Below are positions 1 through 9,024 of a stretch of 64,000 bases of DNA, in pieces. A program made the translations under genes and the position numbers. The stretch covers positions 1 through 64,000 of the forward strand of contig NZ_SLVF01000024.1 of the NCBI RefSeq assembly GCF_004345365.1, given 5' to 3'. The stretch's first letter is position 1; each line of letters starts with the position of its first letter. This stretch comes from Kribbella sp. VKM Ac-2568 (lineage in GTDB: Bacteria > Actinomycetota > Actinomycetes > Propionibacteriales > Kribbellaceae). The notes beneath the pieces were generated by a model. That model ran no database searches and was not told where the DNA came from. It saw only the letters and a program-made list of their open reading frames with translations.

Positions 1-492
1 CGGTGCGGTGAGAATCGCACGCCGGGTTCGGCGGGCGGCCCGGCGAAACGGACCCGGAGCAATCCGGGCACCGCGCCCCGGGCCGACCCAACTGGAGACA
101 TACGCGTCCGAAGCTTCATCCACCGCCACCCCGACCTGCATGGGGCCGTCCTGGCCGCAGCGGCTGTCCCGGCAGAGCCAGCAGCGAACAACGGCGCCAT
201 CAGCGTCGCATCTCTTCGCGCCGACCTGCTGAACGCTTGCGCACACAACGCCCCTCTGCAGCAACACATCCGGATCCTGGAGAAGCGGCTATCCGAGAAG
301 CTCGGTGAGACCGTCTTACGCGACAGTGGCCTTCGAGCACCCGATGACATCCGCAGCCTTCAGCAAGCACTGACTGAGCGCGAACAACAACTTCTCGCGT
401 TGCGCCGCCAACTCGAGGAACGCGGCGATGAACTCGCCGCGGCCCGGGCAGCGAACCGCGAACTGATGACTCAGCTCAACACCCAGTCCTGA
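1..492 (+). CDS. DUF6262-like recombinase accessory protein, 3' part
   Basis: The frame is open from the first base to a TGA at 490-492 with no start, so the 5' end lies outside the window. About 163 residues are visible. The segment RSFIHRHPDL followed by long charged helices (REQQLLALRRQLEERGDEL) matches the layout of DUF6262/TnpC-like proteins that are encoded beside tyrosine recombinases in actinobacterial mobile elements. A recombinase fragment lies about 1.6 kb downstream, which supports a decayed element. The family assignment comes from recalled motif resemblance only. A generic coiled-coil protein is the alternative. Confidence 0.5.
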   Translation, partial: RCGENRTPGSAGGPAKRTRSNPGTAPRADPTGDIRVRSFIHRHPDLHGAVLAAAAVPAEPAANNGAISVASLRADLLNACAHNAPLQQHIRILEKRLSEKLGETVLRDSGLRAPDDIRSLQQALTEREQQLLALRRQLEERGDELAAARAANRELMTQLNTQS

Positions 493-750
493 CAGGCATC
501 ATTCGAAACGGATGACAGCTCCAAAGTCTCGTTAGGTCGGCTCGATGACGCAGGCAGCTGCACCTGGAAGGCGACGAGCCGTGTGTTACCTGGAATCCAA
601 GCCGCAGATAGAGGTCCTGGGCCTTGGTGGGATTCTCGCGGTCGACGGTGAGCGTAATTGGGCCTGATCGGATCTCTCGGCAGCGCATCAACACTGATGC
701 CAACAGCGCGGAGGACACGCCGCGCCCACGCCAGGAGGGGGTGGATCAGA
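476..750 (-). pseudogene. GNAT acetyltransferase C-terminal remnant
   Basis: In the minus frame ending at 476 the translation contains WRGRGVSSALLASVLMRCRE and then DRENPTKAQDLYLRLGFQV. These are the acetyl-CoA pyrophosphate loop (R-x-x-G-x-G/A-like) and the C-terminal strand of GNAT N-acetyltransferases. An in-frame stop lies just upstream (around 744) and no N-terminal half can be found, so this is a broken gene. It overlaps the end of the preceding plus-strand gene by a few bases. Substrate unknown. Confidence 0.5.
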
Positions 751-1032
751 AGCCTCGAAGAGGCAGCGCGACGACTATGAGCCACTCCGGCCGGCGAGAC
801 CAGTCCTGACTTCAGAGAATTGCCAACTGGATCCGGCTATCGTGTCCCGTTGCGGGACGACGTTGCTCCCTACAACAGCAAAGGCGCTGGTGGTGCTCTT
901 CTCCGCATTGGAGCGCGGGTGTTCTTCCGGTCTCCGCGGGGGACGAGCTGGCACGATCGAGGCAACTTCTCGAGACAGGAACCACCGTGGCTGACAACGG
1001 GAACTCCATGGCCCGTGCAAGCATGGGTCACG

Positions 1033-1770
1033 ATGACCGGCCGTGAGGAGACGCCAGCCAGTCCGTCGACGTCCGACAGCACGAGCTCTCGCGCCGCCTT
1101 GCGTTTCGGGTCCTCGATCGCGTTTGGCACGGCCGGCGTTACGGTCGTCGCCTTCGCCTTGGCGTTGACGGCTCTTCCGAACGACGTCCCCTATCCGTTC
1201 GCGAGCGATGTCATCGCCGAGCAATGGCCGGGAGACTACCTCTGGATGTACCCGGCCATGCTGGTGATGCTCCTCTTCGTCGCGTTGCTCGCGTCGGTTC
1301 ACGAGTACGCCGCTCCGAGGCGGAAGATCTTCAGCTTGCTCGGGGTGTGCCTCGCGATTGTCGCTGCCACGGTGCTTCTGATCGACTACTTCATCCAAGT
1401 CACGGTGATGCAACCGAGTCTCGAGAAGGGCCAGCTCGACGGCTGGGCGATCCTCACGCAGTACAACCCGAACGGCGTCTTTATCGCACTCGAGGAGCTC
1501 GGATACTTTCTGATGAGCCTCGCCCTCGCTTGTGTCGCTCCGGTATTCATGCAGGGGTGCAAGATCGAGCGCACGATCCGCTGGCTCTTCGTTGGGAGCT
1601 TCGCGGCCGTGGTCGCCGCGCTCGTCGCCGTCTCGGCAGCGCGCGGAATCGATCGCGGAGATCTCTTCGAGATCATCGTGATCTCCATCGTCTGGTTGAC
1701 GCTCATCGTCGCCGGGCCGCTCGTCGCGGTCGTGCTCCGGCGTGCGGCTGCCTGCTCCCAAAGCGCGTGA
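1033..1770 (+). CDS. Polytopic membrane protein of unknown function
   Basis: A 245-residue protein if the ATG at 1033 (MTGREETPAS) is used. The open frame extends upstream to 820, but the extra residues are low-quality sequence without helices. After a polar N-terminus there are about six hydrophobic segments, beginning around FGTAGVTVVAFALALTAL and ending with IVISIVWLTLIVAGPLVAVV, typical of a small integral membrane protein. No catalytic motif is visible and I do not recognise the family. It stands alone between two remnant regions. Confidence 0.6.
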   Translation: MTGREETPASPSTSDSTSSRAALRFGSSIAFGTAGVTVVAFALALTALPNDVPYPFASDVIAEQWPGDYLWMYPAMLVMLLFVALLASVHEYAAPRRKIFSLLGVCLAIVAATVLLIDYFIQVTVMQPSLEKGQLDGWAILTQYNPNGVFIALEELGYFLMSLALACVAPVFMQGCKIERTIRWLFVGSFAAVVAALVAVSAARGIDRGDLFEIIVISIVWLTLIVAGPLVAVVLRRAAACSQSA

Positions 1771-1837
1771 CGCGCGGGCTGGGACCGATGACAGGCCACG
1801 CCCGCGTGCTCCGCCGGCCTTTGCAGAGAGGGAGTGG

Positions 1838-2068
1838 CGGCTCTGGTTGCCGATCCGGCCAGGTGTTGTTGTCGTGGACCATCGTCCACAGAGGGTAGGC
1901 ACGGTCGAACGGCAGGGCGCGGAGCTGCTCCACGTCGACTTCCCGATCGTCAGGCAGAGAGATCCGCAGCATGCTCAGGCCGGGCATCGACTCCGCCAAC
2001 TGCACAAGCCGACCTCCTATCTCGCTGAACCGATCGAAGGTCGAGTCGTGGCGAGTCCACCATGCGCC
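1838..2068 (-). pseudogene. Possible orphan coding fragment (minus strand)
   Basis: The minus frame here gives about 77 residues with realistic protein composition (FDRFSEIGGRLVQLAESMPG, then LPDDREVDVEQLRALPFDRA), flanked on both sides by arginine/proline-rich shadow sequence. It has no start or stop of its own at plausible positions and I cannot name a family. It looks like a slice of a once-real gene inside the decayed mobile region, but could be chance. Confidence 0.25.
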
Positions 2069-2087
2069 GTATCCCCTACTGTGGTCA

Positions 2088-2629
2088 CTTGCAGGCGGAA
2101 GGACTGCTTCGTCTTCTCGTTGGCACCCGACCATGCCGAACCCGTCAGGCCCGACACCGTGACCCAGCGGTACAGGCGGCTGGCGATTCGGAACAAGCTG
2201 CGCAGTACCAGGTTCCACGCGCTGAGGCACTACTCGGCAACCGAGCTCCTGACCGGTGGTGTCGACCTCAAGACGGTCTCGGGTCGCCTCGGGCATCAGA
2301 GCGGCGCGACAACTCTGCGGTTCTACGTGGCATGGCAAGAGGCCACCGACGGCGCCGCAGCCGACACCATCTCCAACCTCATCCCGCGACCAGAGCTGAC
2401 ACCACGCTGGCCTCACGAAATCATCGCCCACGATCTCCGCAAGGCAATTGCCGATGGCACCTACCCGGTCGGGTCGTCACTGCCGATGAACGAAGACATC
2501 CGGGTGAGGTACAAGGTGGCCACCGGCACGGTCAGCCGCGCAGTCCATCAACTGCGGGACGAGGGGCTTCTACGGGTCGTATCCGGCAAGCGACCCAAGG
2601 TGATCGCAGCTCCTACACCAGCGACCTGA
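2088..2629 (+). pseudogene. Tyrosine recombinase C-terminal half with GntR-type winged helix
   Basis: The frame 1742-2629 becomes recognisable from about 2088. It contains the box II sequence HALRHYSATELL, then GRLGHQSGATTLRFY, giving the H-x-x-R, late His and catalytic Tyr of tyrosine recombinases. The N-terminal core-binding domain and the first catalytic Arg are missing, so the enzyme should be inactive. About 20 residues after the recombinase end comes a winged-helix segment (HEIIAHDLRKAIADGTYPVG ... VATGTVSRAVHQLRDEGLL) of GntR type. Fused recombinase-GntR proteins do occur in actinobacterial integrative elements. It is a remnant of an integrated element. Confidence 0.65.
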
Positions 2630-2712
2630 CGGTTGTTGCCCACAGCACCGGTATCCGCCGTCGCGCCGCGGCATGTCTGGACCCGAGCACTCCATCGAGG
2701 CACTGTGAGAGC

Positions 2713-3618
2713 GTGGATGTCGACGCGGTGGCTGTGGAGCTGTACGGGCTCGACCCGGACCAGTTCACAGCTGCCCGCAACGAGAGGGCAAAGGAAGCCA
2801 GAGCCGCCGGAGCGACCGGGGCCAGCACGCGGATCAAGACGCTGCGCAAGCCGACGCTGGCGGCGTGGCTGACCAATCAGCTGGTCCGCACCGACCCCGA
2901 GGGTGTCAACGACCTCACCCAACTCGGTGACGAGCTCCGCGCCGCCCACCTGGCTGCGGATGGCGCCCGGATGCGGGAGCTGACTCCTCGCCGACACAAC
3001 CTGGTCCAGGAACTGGTGACGACTGCCCGCGGCCGCGCCAAGGATCGCGGGCGACCCGTGAGCCAAAGCGTCGCAGACCGCCTGACCGAGACCCTGGACG
3101 CCGCACTGATCGATCCCGGCGCGGCCCTACTGGTGCGCAGTGGCCAGCTGACCAGCGCGCTGCGCCACCTCGGGTTCGGCGTCGTGGACGAGACCGGCGA
3201 ACCGGCCAAGTTCGCACCGATGAAGCCCAAAGCCGTCCGACGCACGCCCACGAAACGACCCGCCAGACAGGCCGCTCCCCCGCCGCCGCCGCCTGCTGTC
3301 GATCGGACCCTGGAACGCAGGCGCACGGAACTGAGAACCCGCGCCGAAGAGTCTGAGAGCGAGTACCGCGAAGCTGAGCGGGCCGAGGCCGAGTCGCTGC
3401 TTGACGCGAACCAGCACCAGCTGGCCGACCTGACCGCCACGATCGAGCGGCTCAATGAGGAGCTCGAACAGGCTCGGCAGCAACTGAGAACAGCACAGCG
3501 GCAGACCGCGCGCCTCGAGCGCAGCCTGGACCGCGCGACCCGCACCGCGGCGGCCGCACAGCGACGCAGAGACGCCAACCACGAGCGCCTCGCCAACCTC
3601 GATGGCTTAGGAGGCTAG
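2713..3618 (+). CDS. Coiled-coil protein of unknown function (actinobacterial family)
   Basis: A 301-residue protein starting at GTG 2713 (VDVDAVAVELYGLDPDQFTA). The open frame runs further upstream but only as shadow of the recombinase. The N-terminal half contains RNERAKEARAAG and KTLRKPTLAAWLTNQLVR, a pattern I associate with a family of uncharacterised actinobacterial proteins. A Pro-rich linker (APPPPPPAVD) leads to a long C-terminal coiled coil (ERRRTELRTRAEESESEYRE onward). There are no enzymatic motifs, signal peptide or membrane segment. A cytoplasmic structural or scaffolding role is only a guess. Confidence 0.65.
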   Translation: MDVDAVAVELYGLDPDQFTAARNERAKEARAAGATGASTRIKTLRKPTLAAWLTNQLVRTDPEGVNDLTQLGDELRAAHLAADGARMRELTPRRHNLVQELVTTARGRAKDRGRPVSQSVADRLTETLDAALIDPGAALLVRSGQLTSALRHLGFGVVDETGEPAKFAPMKPKAVRRTPTKRPARQAAPPPPPPAVDRTLERRRTELRTRAEESESEYREAERAEAESLLDANQHQLADLTATIERLNEELEQARQQLRTAQRQTARLERSLDRATRTAAAAQRRRDANHERLANLDGLGG

Positions 3619-4149
3619 GCCGTCAACGAGGCGAAGAACCAACGGTCCAAGTTGACGGCTACACGGGGACCTTCGAGGGCTGTCGGGGGCCTGCATCGCC
3701 ATTTTGGAAGTGCAGCCGACCACTCACCCGGGGTTGCCCTCCACGCCTGAAATCCTTGCCCCCAGCACCCGCGAGTGACCGTGAGGGACAACCCGTGAGG
3801 GCACGTCGAGGCACGGCTGCGGTGGCCACACGCAGTACCTGGCGTGGTGATTGGGCCAATCGGTGCCGGCTGGTACAGCGAACGGAAGCGCCCGGACTCG
3901 GAAAGCGCGTTCAACGTCGCGAGCGCCTTCGAGGATGCGCCCGACTGGAAGGAATGGGCCGCGTCACCTCCCGACGATCTGGAGCCCTGGGTGTGGGTTG
4001 AGGACCGCGCACCGGAGGCGCGCCTTGATCTATGTGAGTTAGTTTCAGCAGCCCGCCTCACGAGAGGCAGCCAGGTTCCCGGGAAATCGAGGGCCGCCAG
4101 CTGGGGCCTGCCTTCTGAAGAGTGCCGCTGACCACGCTCCTCATGCCTG
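3619..4149. other. Gene-poor stretch after mobile remnants
   Basis: About 530 bases with no convincing gene. One plus-strand frame (3844-4131) contains a plausible stretch (SAFNVASAFEDAPDWKEWAA) but lacks a ribosome binding site and known motifs, so I do not call it. Confidence 0.5.
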
Positions 4150-5583
4150 TCATTCAGCATCTTCGTGCTTTGCGTCCCTCGTCGCGGGGATGGTCTGTGC
4201 GGTCAACGCGCGGTTTTCCGCGGATGCACCCACGAGCCGCCAGCGCCGATATACGTCGACTGGACGGTGCTGCTCGACGTACCCGCCGTCCGTCCGCCGG
4301 ACTATCTGGCCGGTCTCGACGCCGAGCACCGCGATCCGCGCATCCCGTTCCTGCAGCCCATTGCAGATGCGGCGGGTGATCACCAGTGCGGCGGGCGGGC
4401 CCAGGATCACGAGGACCTGGAAGACGTGCAGGAGTGAGTTGACCGAAAGGTGGAACAGCACGGCCATGGTGTCGGCGCCGGCTGCGGCCCAGAGGATGCC
4501 GTAGAAGGTGATACCGGCGACTCCGATGCCGGTTCGGGTCGGGTTGTTGCGCGGCCGCTCGAGGAGGTGGTGATGCCGCCGGTCGCCGGTCAGCCGCTCC
4601 TCGATGAACGGGTAGACGGCGACGAGCGCAAGGAACAGCGTGCAGACCGTGACCGGCAGCAGTATGGCCAAGCTGAACGTCTTGCCCCACCAGACGAATT
4701 CCCAGCCTGGCGCCAGCCGAAGCGAGCCGTCGAGGAAGGCGAGATACCACGCCGGGCCGACACCGGCCGAGGCGTTCGCCGGATCCGCAGGGCCGTACAG
4801 CCACACCGGGTTGATGGTCGCCGTCGCGGCCATGAAGATCGCAACCCCCGCGACGAAGCAGAGCAGGCCGACACTCTTAACCGCGGCCACAGTTGCCGGG
4901 CGCCCCACCACGTTGTCTTCCGTTCGCCCGGGTCCGGCCAACTGCGCGGGCTTGTGCCTGAGCGCCAGGACCGCGCCGACAGCGAAGAGGACGACAAGTA
5001 CGGCGGGCAGGACGACGATGTGCAACGGGTAGAACCACGAGATCACATCGCCCGGGAACTGCCCCCCGAACAGCAGGGCCGAGAGGGCAGAGCCGACGAG
5101 CGGAGTCGCCTGCAGGACACCGTCGAGTACCGCCAGGCTCGTGCCGGACGCCATGTCGTCCGGGAGTGAGGTGCCGGTGAGGCATGCGGCCAGCATGACG
5201 ATGAGCAGCCCGAAGACAACGAGCCAGTTCAGGCGCCGTGGCCGACGGAACCCGGCGGTGAAGAACAGCCGCAACAAGTGCAGCGTGATCGCCGCCACCA
5301 TGATCAGCGTGGCCCAGTGATGGACCTGGCGCATCAGCAACCCACCGCGGACCTCGAAAGTGATCGCCATGGTGGAATCCAGTGCCCGTGACATCTCTAC
5401 GCCGCGCAGCGGTGCGTACGGTCCGTCGTACACAACGTGATCGACCGACGGTTCGTAGTACACCGTCAGGACCACGCCGCTGAGCACGATCACGACGAAG
5501 CTGTAGAAGGCGATCTGGCCGAACAGCAGCGACCAATGGTCGGGGAATACTCTTGCTCGCAGGTTGCTCCATGGGCGGTGCAT
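4150..5583 (-). CDS. Cytochrome b (QcrB-like), stand-alone
   Basis: A 477-residue integral membrane diheme cytochrome b. In cytochrome bc-type complexes this subunit oxidises quinol and passes electrons between two b hemes. The heme ligand pairs are visible: HHWATLIMVAAITLHL in one helix and LHIVVLPAVLVVLFAVGAVL followed by RHK in a later one. The C-terminal helices and the GPAWYLAFLDG quinone-side motif are also present. The ATG at 5583 is chosen because AAGGAGG lies just upstream; the longer open frame adds only shadow sequence. Unlike the housekeeping qcrCAB operon, there is no Rieske or cytochrome c gene next to it, so this is an orphan paralogue with unknown partners. Confidence 0.85.
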   Translation of the reverse strand: MHRPWSNLRARVFPDHWSLLFGQIAFYSFVVIVLSGVVLTVYYEPSVDHVVYDGPYAPLRGVEMSRALDSTMAITFEVRGGLLMRQVHHWATLIMVAAITLHLLRLFFTAGFRRPRRLNWLVVFGLLIVMLAACLTGTSLPDDMASGTSLAVLDGVLQATPLVGSALSALLFGGQFPGDVISWFYPLHIVVLPAVLVVLFAVGAVLALRHKPAQLAGPGRTEDNVVGRPATVAAVKSVGLLCFVAGVAIFMAATATINPVWLYGPADPANASAGVGPAWYLAFLDGSLRLAPGWEFVWWGKTFSLAILLPVTVCTLFLALVAVYPFIEERLTGDRRHHHLLERPRNNPTRTGIGVAGITFYGILWAAAGADTMAVLFHLSVNSLLHVFQVLVILGPPAALVITRRICNGLQERDARIAVLGVETGQIVRRTDGGYVEQHRPVDVYRRWRLVGASAENRALTAQTIPATRDAKHEDAE

Positions 5584-5818
5584 GGCTCGACCCTCCTTGG
5601 TCATCCTCCACGCCGGGCCGCAATCCGCGGTCATCCATACGACACCGCAGCCATCGCGAATGTGACGTCCCGTGTCGCACATCACGCTCACGTCAGCGCT
5701 GGATCGGACGCCCGGGCAGGCTGGGCGAGGAGAGTTCGCGCTGATGGACTTGATGGTCGTGGCGGCCCACTGCACCTCAGTCTCGACGGTTGCAGTTCCG
5801 GTTGCAGATCGGCCGCGT

Positions 5819-6526
5819 TCAGTCCCGTTCGGACAAGGCGGGGCGACGCGCGAGCGGCGACAACTGACGAGCCGGCCACAACCGAAGCGCCAGTGCTCTC
5901 GCAGACGACAGGTCAATGACGACCAGCCGTTCACGACGTACCAGGGTTCTGCGGTGGTAGGCGGCCACGAAGGTGGCGGTGTCGAGCACGAACGGCTTGG
6001 CGGCCCTGAGCACCGTCCGGACGGCTGAGCCGTAGGGCAGGTTGAGAGACTTCGACAGCGCCAGCAAGGTGAACCGGTAGTGGTGGGTCTGACCCGGCGG
6101 GGGGCACGGGCCGACGTAGGTGGCCTCGTGCAGGTCGTTGAGCCCCTCGCGGGCCTGATCCGGTTTGACGTGCTCGGTTAGCCCTGCCGAGGTCGGCGGA
6201 ATCTTCCACTCGACCCAATGAATCAACGGGTCTCCCTGCGGGCTCGTCTTGTCTTCGTCCACCATCGACACCAGTAGTTCGGTTGTACCGGTAGGCACGT
6301 GCCGGAAGACGAGCGGCGGAGAGTAGTCCGCCGGGCTGTCGCAAGTCATCCGCGCATCGAAGCTGCCGTCACTACGGAAACCGGAGCCGGGCAGTACTGC
6401 GAATCTGCCGTCATCTGGAGGCGGCGCCGACTCTCCGCTGGTTCCTGCTGACGGCGAGTCGTTCGAGCAGCCGGCGACCGCGAAGGCCAGTAAAACAAGA
6501 GCGACCGGAAGCGTTGATCTAGTCAC
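5819..6526 (-). CDS. PEBP/YbhB-family lipoprotein
   Basis: About 235 residues from GTG 6526. An N-terminal signal peptide ends in the lipobox AVAGC, so the protein should be secreted and lipid-anchored. The mature part is a phosphatidylethanolamine-binding-protein domain: FDARMTCDSPADYSPPLVF, then DPLIHWVEWKIP and YVGPCPPPGQTHHYRFTLLA, which form the conserved anion-binding pocket (D-P-x-x-H and G-x-x-P-P-x-G-x-H-x-Y). Bacterial members are of uncertain function; some are presumed ligand-binding or protease-inhibitory. It stands alone, divergent from nothing obvious. Confidence 0.85.
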   Translation of the reverse strand: MTRSTLPVALVLLAFAVAGCSNDSPSAGTSGESAPPPDDGRFAVLPGSGFRSDGSFDARMTCDSPADYSPPLVFRHVPTGTTELLVSMVDEDKTSPQGDPLIHWVEWKIPPTSAGLTEHVKPDQAREGLNDLHEATYVGPCPPPGQTHHYRFTLLALSKSLNLPYGSAVRTVLRAAKPFVLDTATFVAAYHRRTLVRRERLVVIDLSSARALALRLWPARQLSPLARRPALSERD

Positions 6527-6646
6527 AGGTCCACGGTAAGTGCGAAGTTGATGGTTCGACCCCTTGCGAGTCCAGTACGGCGAACTACGCCGGACGGCCC
6601 GCCGACGTGGTCGCGTCGGCAACTGATCGACGGCCACCGGCCGTTG

Positions 6647-6946
6647 TCACGCGCGGTCACCGCTGGCGGGGGCGGCGGCGGTGCGCAGGGAGTGGATCAG
6701 CCTGGTCACGGAACCGTTCTCGACGGGCAGGGAGCGGACGGTGTCGCCGAGCGACGTGATCCACGGCGTGCTCGCGGCCGTCGCCGGCCAGGGTCTTTCG
6801 TCGGGGCTCTGTGGTATTCCGGTCCGCGCGAACTCCGTCCAGCCGTGCTGGACAGCGTCGGGGACCTGGGCGTCGATCTCGTCGTACTGTTCCGAGCGAC
6901 CACCCCCCTGGCGCGAACGCATCATGGAGAGGATTCTTGGACTCAT
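6647..6946 (-). pseudogene. Type-B carboxylesterase C-terminal remnant
   Basis: The minus frame ending at 6647 contains VQHGWTEFARTGIPQSPDER and LGDTVRSLPVENGSVTRLI, resembling the last ~80 residues of para-nitrobenzyl-esterase-type carboxylesterases (W-x-x-F-A-R-T-G-x-P). The catalytic Ser and oxyanion regions are absent and no frame upstream supplies them, so only the tail of the gene survives. It lies just upstream of the PEBP lipoprotein gene on the same strand. Confidence 0.4.
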
Positions 6947-7067
6947 CGCCCGCTCGTTTCGTCACCACCCGGCGAAGGATCCGAGGCCAGGCCCACAGCT
7001 GGCCCGCCGTGCGCGGTCGAGGGGCCGTGGATAACCTCGCGTTCTGGCCGCACCTTCAGGAGACACG

Positions 7068-8201
7068 ATGCCGGACCGGACGGATCTGCTGGTCGTCGGC
7101 GCCGGGCCTTATGCCTACTCTGCGGCCGCCTTTGCGCGTGACAACGGCATCGAGACCAGGATCGTCGGCCACCCGATGGATTTCTGGCGGAGACAGATGC
7201 CCGGTGACATGTTCCTGCGTTCAGGCTCCGACTGGCATCTCGACGCAAGCGGCGAGCACACGTTCGAGGCATTCTTCGAGGATCGGGGAATGCGACCCGA
7301 AGACTTCGACCCGATCCCGATCTCGGTCTTCCTCGACTACACGGAGTGGTTCCGCGAGTGCAAGTGGCTCGACCTCGACGAGCGCATCGTGACAGGCCTG
7401 ACCACGTCGACCGCAGGCTTCGTGGCAACGATGGACGACGGTGCGAAGATCACCGCGGACAAGGTACTCGCCGCACCCGGCGTCGGCTATTTCCTCAACC
7501 TGCCGGAGTGGTACGCCGATGTCCCCCCGGCTCGCCGCTCGCATACGTGTGAACTGGTCTCGTTCGATTCGTTCGCCGGTGCCCGGGTCGTGATCATCGG
7601 CGGCCGGCAAAGCGCCTACGAATGGGCGGCGTTGCTGTGTGACCACGACGCCGAGCATGTGGACGTGGTGCATCGCCACAGCACGCCGAGGTTCGCGAAG
7701 GTGAGCTGGGGCTTCGTCGACCAGTACGTGGACCAGACGCTGACACACCGGGGATGGTGGCGAGGACTCTCGGTCGAGCGGCAGCGAGCAATCGCTGCCG
7801 AGTTCTGGCAGGTCGGGCGTCTCACCTTGGAACCCTGGCTTGTGCCGCGGATCCCTGACGCCGTCGTGACCAGTCATCCTGGGTGTGCGGTGGTCAACAC
7901 GGCAGTCAGCGAACACGACGTGACGCTGACTCTGTCCGATGGCGCGGCGCTGACAGCCGATCATGTGGTTTTCGCTTCCGGTTACCGGGCTGACCTTGCT
8001 CGCGTGCCTTACTTGGGCGGTGTTGTGGATCGGGTCTCAATAACCGAGGGGTTCCCCGCCCTGACCGAGGGCCTCGAGACGTCCCTGGCCGGGCTCTACC
8101 TGACAGGGTTCGCGTCGATCCGCGACTTCGGCCCCTTTTACGGGTTCACCAAGGGGTGCCCGTCGGCCGCACGCATCGCCATCGCCGACATGATGCGATG
8201 A
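7068..8201 (+). CDS. FAD-dependent oxidoreductase (flavin monooxygenase-like)
   Basis: 377 residues with a CAGGAG ribosome binding site before ATG 7068. The N-terminal dinucleotide fold VVGAGPYAYSAAAFARDNG binds FAD, and a second one, VIIGGRQSAYEWAALL, around residue 175 should bind NAD(P)H. The spacing matches the lysine/ornithine N-hydroxylase and FMO-like superfamily, though it is shorter than a typical siderophore N-hydroxylase. The C-terminal ASGYRADLARVPYL is the usual D(E)-x-x-x-F/YATGY-like segment. Substrate cannot be told; no siderophore or biosynthetic genes lie nearby. Confidence 0.75.
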   Translation: MPDRTDLLVVGAGPYAYSAAAFARDNGIETRIVGHPMDFWRRQMPGDMFLRSGSDWHLDASGEHTFEAFFEDRGMRPEDFDPIPISVFLDYTEWFRECKWLDLDERIVTGLTTSTAGFVATMDDGAKITADKVLAAPGVGYFLNLPEWYADVPPARRSHTCELVSFDSFAGARVVIIGGRQSAYEWAALLCDHDAEHVDVVHRHSTPRFAKVSWGFVDQYVDQTLTHRGWWRGLSVERQRAIAAEFWQVGRLTLEPWLVPRIPDAVVTSHPGCAVVNTAVSEHDVTLTLSDGAALTADHVVFASGYRADLARVPYLGGVVDRVSITEGFPALTEGLETSLAGLYLTGFASIRDFGPFYGFTKGCPSAARIAIADMMR

Positions 8202-8324
8202 CCGAACCCGGATTGTCGATGGCCTCTCGGCACCTCCTCGTGGAACGCACTCATCTGGCCGCGATCCGCGCGGTCTGCCGATGACAGCGTGTTCGGGTCC
8301 TCCGCTACGTCTAGGCTGGCGGTT

Positions 8325-8759
8325 GTGTTGACCAATCGCTCGGCGCCCCCGGCCACCGTGACACCAGTGCTCGTCTACCCCGACGTCCGCGCCGCGGTTG
8401 CCTGGCTGGCAACGGCGTTCGGCTTCGAGGAGCGAGTCCGCATCGGCGAGGCGCACCGGGCTCAACTGCGAGTTGGCGAGGACGGTGCCCTCGTCATCGC
8501 GGACGTCCACGGCCAGCAGGTCCCGCCCAGCGCGGGAAGTGTCACACACGTGATCAAGATCCGCGTGCCCGACGCGGACGCCGCCTTCGCTCGAGCCCGC
8601 GAGGCTGGGGCGCGAGTGATTGAGGAACCGACGAGCCATGAGTACGGCGAGCGCTCCTGCATGCTGGAGGACCTTGCCGGTCACCGCTGGGAGCTGACCC
8701 AGACCGTGCGCGATGTCGCGCCGGAGGCTTGGGGTGGCATCACCGTCGCTCCCTGGTGA
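8325..8759 (+). CDS. VOC-family (glyoxalase/bleomycin-resistance-like) protein
   Basis: About 144 residues. It begins TPVLVYPDVRAAVAWLATAF and includes the second half-module DADAAFARAREAGARVIEEP and YGERSCMLEDLAGHRWELTQ, the paired beta-alpha-beta-beta-beta units of the vicinal oxygen chelate fold. The typical C-terminal metal ligand position (W-E-L/F) is present, but the N-terminal ligand is less clear, so catalysis is uncertain. The start is ambiguous: GTG 8325 keeps the domain complete, and GTG 8289 would add 12 residues; neither has a strong ribosome binding site. Confidence 0.7.
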   Translation: MLTNRSAPPATVTPVLVYPDVRAAVAWLATAFGFEERVRIGEAHRAQLRVGEDGALVIADVHGQQVPPSAGSVTHVIKIRVPDADAAFARAREAGARVIEEPTSHEYGERSCMLEDLAGHRWELTQTVRDVAPEAWGGITVAPW

Positions 8760-9024
8760 CACCCGCAAGAACCCTCACCCGCGATGTTCCGGCTTCTCAC
8801 CTTCCAGCCGACGACACCAAATTCGCCTTGTCGAAGCCGCCGAAGTCGCCCGCCACGGATGCGAGAGTTCCGGCCGCAGAGATGCCCTTCCGGGTTGGGT
8901 ACCGATCGAGATCGTCGCAAGTCCCAATCTCCCAGCCCGAAAGGGCATCCTCGCGCTACGGCACGCTCACCCGACCCCAGCTATCGGTGGATCCGCGCTT
9001 AGGGCTCGAGGTGCGCGCGGCCGG

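Noticed and set aside
8..232. Plus-strand frame at the left edge
   Set aside because: It is Arg-rich and overlaps the better frame that runs from base 1 to 492.
3844..4131. 95-residue plus-strand frame
   Set aside because: Parts look plausible but there is no ribosome binding site or recognisable family; not enough to call a gene.
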